The notes below the pieces were generated by a model, which saw only the letters and a list, made by a program, of their open reading frames with translations, was not told the origin of the DNA and made no database searches. The position numbers and the translations under genes were made by a program. A DNA stretch of 64,000 nucleotides, taken from Paenibacillus sp. LHD-117. Its GTDB lineage: Bacteria > Bacillota > Bacilli > Paenibacillales > Paenibacillaceae. Positions 59,536-64,000 of this stretch are shown in pieces (position 1 is the stretch's first letter; every line of letters starts with the position of its first letter). The stretch spans positions 1 to 64,000 of the forward strand of contig NZ_JAVFVT010000019.1 of the NCBI RefSeq assembly GCF_030929555.1, in the 5' to 3' direction.

Positions 59536-61083
59536 TCACCGCATCAAATCCCCCTGGAAGGAGAACACAGAATCGATAAAATCGACGAGCAATCCCGGGA
59601 ACACGCCGAGCAGAATCGTACCCGCGGCGCACAGCCAGATGACCAGACCGATCGGCAGCGGAACCCGCACGGCGTCTTCGCTGCCGCTTCGCATGAACAT
59701 TTGACGAATGAGCCCGAAGTAGAAATAGTACGAGATGACGCTGCTCAGCACCATCACCGCCACGATCCAATACGCTTTGGCATTGGCGGCGCCCAGCAAG
59801 ATGAACAGCTTGCCGAAGAAGCCCGCCGAGATCGGCAGCCCCGCCAGCGACAGCAGGAAAATGACCATCGCCGCGGCCGTCCACGGCGCCCGGTGATACA
59901 TGCCCGCGAAACCCTTCAGCTCGTCATGACCGGCGGAGCGGCCCACGACCGTCAGCACCGCGAAAGCGCCGATCGTCATCAGCAAGTATGCCGCGAGATA
60001 GAACAGCAGCTCCGTCGCGTTGTTGCTGTGCACCGCCGTAATCGAAAGCCCGATCGGCACGAGCAGATAACCCGCGTTCGCCACGCCGGACAAGGCGAGC
60101 AATCGCTTCGCGTTTTTTTGCCGAAGGGCGGCGAATACGCCGACGAGCATGGCGATTGCCGCGACGAGCAGAATGGCGAAGAAAAAATCGTCGCCCTGCC
60201 CCGCTCCTCCGGCATCCTTCGCGCCGAACAGCCCCGTCGAATAAACGATGCGCATGACGACGGCGAGCGCAGCCCCCTTGGATACGACCGCGAGGAACGC
60301 CGCCACCGGCGTCGGCGCGCCTTGGTAGACGTCGAGCGACCAGGCGTGGAACGGCGCGGCCGCGATTTTGACCCCGAAGCCCGCCAGCATCATGCCGAAG
60401 CCGACATAGACGAATGCCTCGTAGTTCTCCACGGCCCCAGGGAGCGCCTCTCCGATGGCATTCAGCTGCACCGATCCCGTTACCCCGTACAGATAGGACA
60501 TGCCGAACAAAATGAAGACCGACGATATGCCTCCGGTCACCACGTACTTGAACGCCGCCTCCGCGGATAAGTCCGATTTGCGCCGCATGGCTACCAGGAT
60601 GTAGCTCGTAATGCTGAGCAGCTCCAGCCCGATATACAGCGTCACGAGATTGCCGGAGGAGGCCATCGCCATCGCGCCGATCGCGGCGGGAAGCAGCAAG
60701 TAGAAATATTCGCCTTTGTCCGTAATGGCGTCGTCGCGCGACGTCGATCCTAACCCGAGCAGCACGACGAAAGATGTGCCGAGGAGGAAGAGCAACTTCA
60801 GCAGACTCCCAAAATCGTCGATCCGGTAGCTGTCGCCGAGCAGCGAGATGATCGCGGCATCCCCTTCTCCGGCGTTCATATCGATCATCCGAAGCGCGAC
60901 GAGCAGTGCCGCTCCCAGAAGGCTCGCTAATGTCAGTCCGCCGATCCAGCCCCGACTCACTCCGCGCGGGAGAAAGAGGTCGAGCACGATCAACGCGATG
61001 AAACAAAGGCCAAGCAGCAGCTCGGGAGACATGATCAGCACATCCGGCCATGTCAGCGGCACAAACTCCGTATTGTCCGGCAT
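59536..61083 (-). CDS. nuoN: NADH-quinone oxidoreductase subunit N
   Basis: 515-aa antiporter-like membrane subunit of complex I. About fourteen hydrophobic helices. The proton-channel signatures of the family are seen: 'LYIGLELLSITSYILV' (Glu of helix 5), 'AFKYVVTGGISSVFILFG' (Lys of helix 7), 'KIAAAPFHAWSLDVYQGAPT' and 'LSLAGLPISAGFFGKLFI'. The ATG follows AGGGGGG, and only 3 bp separate it from the stop of nuoM, so nuoN is translated with nuoM. Length agrees with firmicute NuoN. Confidence 0.96.
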   Translation of the reverse strand: MPDNTEFVPLTWPDVLIMSPELLLGLCFIALIVLDLFLPRGVSRGWIGGLTLASLLGAALLVALRMIDMNAGEGDAAIISLLGDSYRIDDFGSLLKLLFLLGTSFVVLLGLGSTSRDDAITDKGEYFYLLLPAAIGAMAMASSGNLVTLYIGLELLSITSYILVAMRRKSDLSAEAAFKYVVTGGISSVFILFGMSYLYGVTGSVQLNAIGEALPGAVENYEAFVYVGFGMMLAGFGVKIAAAPFHAWSLDVYQGAPTPVAAFLAVVSKGAALAVVMRIVYSTGLFGAKDAGGAGQGDDFFFAILLVAAIAMLVGVFAALRQKNAKRLLALSGVANAGYLLVPIGLSITAVHSNNATELLFYLAAYLLMTIGAFAVLTVVGRSAGHDELKGFAGMYHRAPWTAAAMVIFLLSLAGLPISAGFFGKLFILLGAANAKAYWIVAVMVLSSVISYYFYFGLIRQMFMRSGSEDAVRVPLPIGLVIWLCAAGTILLGVFPGLLVDFIDSVFSFQGDLMR

Positions 61084-61086
61084 TGC

Positions 61087-62715
61087 TTACCCCCCTGACC
61101 TTGTCGCGAATAATTGATCCATGAAGCCGCCGACGCTGAATTGCACCGTATCCGTCAGGACGGACGGGTAACAGCCGAGCAGCACGATAAAAGCAAGCAG
61201 CACGATCATGGGCAGCGCCTCGATAAAACGGGCATCCTTCAAGGCGACATGCTCCTCGCGCCGTTCTCCGAACGTAATGCCGAGCACGCTTCGAAGCACG
61301 TACACCGCCGTCAAAATAATGCCCACCACCGCCGCGGCCGTCAGCCACCGCATCGTCTCGAACAACCCGAGCAGCGACAGGAATTCGCCGACGAAGCCGG
61401 ACAAGCCCGGCAAACCAAGCGAAGCGAGCCCTGCCGTCAGCAGCATCCCGCTCATGAACGGCATAGAGCGCGCTAGCCCTCCCAGCGCAGGAATTTCGGT
61501 CGTACCAGTCCGTTCATATAGGCTGCCGACGATGAGGAAGAGCAGCGCCGAGACGAAGCCGTGAGAGACGAGTTGGAAGACCGCGCCTTGCAAACCGATC
61601 TCGTTAAATGCGGCCAAGCCGAGCAGCACGATGCCCATATGGCTGATCGAGGAGTAGGCGAGTACAAGCTTGAACTCGGTCTGACGGAAGGCAAGTACAG
61701 CCCCATACAGCAAATTGACGAGGCCAAGCGTCGCGAGAACGACCGCCCACTCGCGAGCCTGCTCCGGGAAAAGCAGCAAGCCGAAGCGCAGCAGACCATA
61801 TGCCCCCATCTTCAGCAGGATGCCCGAGTGAATCATGACGACGGCGGGAGAGGCTTCCGTATGGACTTTCAGCATCCAAGTATGGAACGGGAACACCGGC
61901 AGCTTGATCCCGAATCCGATCAGCAGCAGCACGAAGATCGTCCAAGCCATGGCGCCGCTCATCTCGAACGGATTGAGACCGCCCGTGGCGGCTGCGGTCA
62001 GATTCACCCATGCGTTCGGATCGGCCAGATTTCTGGCGATGTCCATATAACTTCCGCTGTAGATCATTTGCGCACCGCCGGTCGTCTCCTCGATCCGGAA
62101 CCCTGCCGTATTCACGAGCAGCACGAAGGCGATCAGCATAAGCGCGGATCCGATTCCGTTGTAGAGGAGGAACTGGTTGGCCGTTCGCTCGCGGTTGTAA
62201 TACCCCCATATCCCGATCAGGAAATACATGGCCACCAAAGTCACTTCGAAGAATATAAAAAATAAGAACACGTCGCGTGCCATAAACACACCGAGCATAC
62301 CGAATTCGAGCAGCAGGAACCATGCGTAGAACGCCTTGCGCCGTTTCTTCACGTGAATAGCCGCGAGCGCTGCCATTGCCGTCACGATCGTCGTGAGGAG
62401 CAGCAGCGGCAAGGATAATCCGTCAAGGCCAAGTGAATAGTTAAAGGAGAAAACGATATCCGTATCCGGCCGCAAGTCGTGGTTGACCGGCACTTCCAGC
62501 CATGCCGCGTCTTCGCTGTAGACCTCGCCGCCTTGATGATTGTCGTAATCGGCATAAATCCATAAGGACAAGACCAGCGGGATCAGCGTAGCCGCGACCG
62601 CGGCAGCCGTAATCCAGCGATGCCGCCCCTTGGGAAGCAGCAGAAGAACGGCCAGCCCGAGCACGGGCGCTAACAAAATGATCGACAACACTGGAATGTC
62701 GGCCAGCATGCTCAT
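61087..62715 (-). CDS. nuoM: NADH-quinone oxidoreductase subunit M
   Basis: 542-aa antiporter-like subunit of complex I. 'FFIFFEVTLVAMYFLIGIWG' (Glu of helix 5), 'KLPVFPFHTWMLKVHTEASP', 'YSSISHMGIVLLG' and 'GLPGLSGFVGEFLSLLG' are the diagnostic segments. GGAGG lies 8 nt before the ATG, and the start overlaps the nuoL stop by 4 bp (ATGA). It is the middle gene of nuoL-M-N. Confidence 0.96.
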   Translation of the reverse strand: MSMLADIPVLSIILLAPVLGLAVLLLLPKGRHRWITAAAVAATLIPLVLSLWIYADYDNHQGGEVYSEDAAWLEVPVNHDLRPDTDIVFSFNYSLGLDGLSLPLLLLTTIVTAMAALAAIHVKKRRKAFYAWFLLLEFGMLGVFMARDVFLFFIFFEVTLVAMYFLIGIWGYYNRERTANQFLLYNGIGSALMLIAFVLLVNTAGFRIEETTGGAQMIYSGSYMDIARNLADPNAWVNLTAAATGGLNPFEMSGAMAWTIFVLLLIGFGIKLPVFPFHTWMLKVHTEASPAVVMIHSGILLKMGAYGLLRFGLLLFPEQAREWAVVLATLGLVNLLYGAVLAFRQTEFKLVLAYSSISHMGIVLLGLAAFNEIGLQGAVFQLVSHGFVSALLFLIVGSLYERTGTTEIPALGGLARSMPFMSGMLLTAGLASLGLPGLSGFVGEFLSLLGLFETMRWLTAAAVVGIILTAVYVLRSVLGITFGERREEHVALKDARFIEALPMIVLLAFIVLLGCYPSVLTDTVQFSVGGFMDQLFATRSGG

Positions 62716-64000
62716 GATAGAAGCCTCCTTCCGATGATGGCGACCGCCAGCACGATGATGCCGATCACGGCGGCGAGGCTGTACGTTTGGATCTGCCCGT
62801 TCTGCAAGCGGAGCGCCGTCTTGCCAGAGTAGCTCGCGACCGAGCCGGCAAACTTGACCAGCCCCCCGATCACGTACTTGTCGAATGCTCCTAGCGCCGT
62901 TCCAAGCGCGCGGAGCCCCCGGACGAACACCAGCTCATAGGCCTCGTCGATGTAATACTTCCGCTCAAGCAGGCGAACGAGCCATGGCGCAGATTCTTTG
63001 ACGGCGGCCGGGCGGAGACGTCCAGAACCGTAGAACAGCCAGCCGAGATAAACACCGGCCGCCCCTGCGAGGATCGACAGCGTAATCGCTACCACGTTTC
63101 CGTGTGCGCCTGCTTCCTCGCCCGACAGCCAGCCGCCGAGCCAGCCGTTCCATGGCGTCTCGACGAATCCCGCAACGATCGCCGCGACCGCTAGCACGAC
63201 GAGCGGCACGGTCATCGTAACCGGCGATTCCTTTGCCTTCGCGACGCCCAAGCTTTCCGCTCCTGTTCCTCTCTTGCCCAGGAAGACGAGCGCGAACACC
63301 CGCGTCATGTAGAAGGCCGTGCAAAGCGCTGCCGCAAGCCCGACCGCGAACAGGAACGGGTTCTGCTCAAGCGCGACCGCTAGAATCACATCCTTCGACC
63401 AGAAGCCCGCCAGCGGCGGGATGCTTGAGAGCGCCAGCGCGCCGATCGCAAAGGTTAGGGCCGTCACGCGCATGCGCGGATAAAGTCCGCCCATTTCCTT
63501 GATGTTCTGCGTATGAACGGCATGAATGACGCTCCCCGCTGCGAGGAAGAGGAGCGCCTTGAAGAACGCGTGGGTGAACAGATGGAATATGCCGCCAGTC
63601 CAAGAACCTAGCCCGATCGCCATCATCATATAACCGAGCTGGCTAATCGTCGAATAGGCAAGCACGCGCTTCAAATCGTTCTGCGCCATCGCGATCGTCG
63701 CGGCGAAGAGCGCCGTGAATCCGCCCACGTATGCGACGACGTCGCCGGCAAAGGCGGATGCCTCCAGAATCGGGAAGGTTCGCGCCAGCAAGTATACGCC
63801 GGCAGCGACCATCGTAGCCGCATGGATCAAGGCGCTGATCGGGGTTGGCCCTTCCATCGCGTCCGGCAGCCAGACATGCAGCGGGAATTGGCCCGACTTG
63901 CCGACGGCGCCGAGGAAGATCAGCAGCGCGATAACCGTCGTAATGCCCGTCGCGATGGAGCCGCCTTGGCCTTCGAAGACACTTTCGATCATCGTGAAGC
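62712..64000 (-). CDS. nuoL: NADH-quinone oxidoreductase subunit L (partial, 5' end outside window)
   Basis: C-terminal part (at least 429 codons) of the antiporter-like subunit; NuoL is usually 610-640 aa, so roughly the first 190-210 residues lie outside the window, and the frame is open through position 64000. The fragment contains 'GAVGKSGQFPLHVWLPDAME' (Lys of the proton channel), 'TPISALIHAATMVAAGVYLL', 'YSTISQLGYMMMAIGLG' and the long C-terminal region that forms the lateral helix in complex I. It overlaps nuoM by 4 bp. Confidence 0.95.
   Translation of the reverse strand, partial: FTMIESVFEGQGGSIATGITTVIALLIFLGAVGKSGQFPLHVWLPDAMEGPTPISALIHAATMVAAGVYLLARTFPILEASAFAGDVVAYVGGFTALFAATIAMAQNDLKRVLAYSTISQLGYMMMAIGLGSWTGGIFHLFTHAFFKALLFLAAGSVIHAVHTQNIKEMGGLYPRMRVTALTFAIGALALSSIPPLAGFWSKDVILAVALEQNPFLFAVGLAAALCTAFYMTRVFALVFLGKRGTGAESLGVAKAKESPVTMTVPLVVLAVAAIVAGFVETPWNGWLGGWLSGEEAGAHGNVVAITLSILAGAAGVYLGWLFYGSGRLRPAAVKESAPWLVRLLERKYYIDEAYELVFVRGLRALGTALGAFDKYVIGGLVKFAGSVASYSGKTALRLQNGQIQTYSLAAVIGIIVLAVAIIGRRLLS

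Overview
The window looks like a chromosomal piece of an endospore-forming, motile, aerobic, S-layer-bearing Gram-positive of the Paenibacillaceae (Paenibacillus/Cohnella type). The basis is a set of B. subtilis-like sporulation genes (spoIIID, spoIIQ, spoIID, an alpha/beta SASP), flhO/flhP, mbl, complex I genes, several SLH-domain surface proteins and the tagO-tagA-csaB genes that build and pyruvylate the wall polymer bound by SLH domains. Almost every gene is on the minus strand. The exceptions are a TetR-MFS pair and one two-component pair. There are no rRNA or tRNA genes and no CRISPR array. No prophage or large island is visible.

Layout. 0.2-18.4 kb is a cell-surface block: a secreted repeat protein, a 1485-aa SLH protein, metK with a terminator in its leader, a SASP, two secreted proteins of unknown role, a very strongly codon-biased probable major S-layer protein with a long leader, and a 1386-aa SLH protein. 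18.8-26.4 kb holds tagO and the run fabZ-pgcA-(DUF5693)-csaB-tagA, which makes and modifies the anchor polymer for those SLH proteins. 26.5-29.4 kb has a CDP-alcohol phosphatidyltransferase and a divergent TetR-DHA2 efflux pair with two palindromes. 29.5-35.9 kb is a sporulation/shape/flagellum block (epuA-like, flhP, flhO, mbl, spoIIID, spoIIQ, spoIID) with sigma-E and sigma-F/G-like promoters. spoIID appears to lack a start in its own frame. 36.2-42.0 kb is a MacAB/YknXYZ-type exporter divergent from a two-component system, with phased direct repeats between them. 42.1-51.5 kb is an orphan antitoxin with a toxin stub, then a sugar locus: YesMN-type two-component system, lipoprotein binding protein, two LplBC-type permeases and a lipoprotein alpha-amylase. 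51.7-57.2 kb has murA, a DUF1146 gene and an SLH-anchored subtilase. 57.3-59.0 kb is a solo TnpB element, and 59.4-64.0 kb is nuoN-nuoM-nuoL (nuoL is cut by the window edge).

The most unusual material is intergenic. (1) Six copies of a 52-bp unit, each with the palindrome GTACGAAATTTCGTAC or a variant, lie at 48.0-48.3 kb between the response regulator and the sugar-binding-protein gene. (2) A ~164-bp MITE-like element with TTCAAAAAGT/ACTTTTTGAA ends is present twice in full (31.8 and 45.8 kb) and once as bare ends (57.2 kb). One full copy sits inside the sugar operon. (3) A stand-alone TnpB without its zinc finger has related CCACTT...AAGTGG hairpins at both ends and a candidate omegaRNA tail. 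Functional roles given for these elements are inference.
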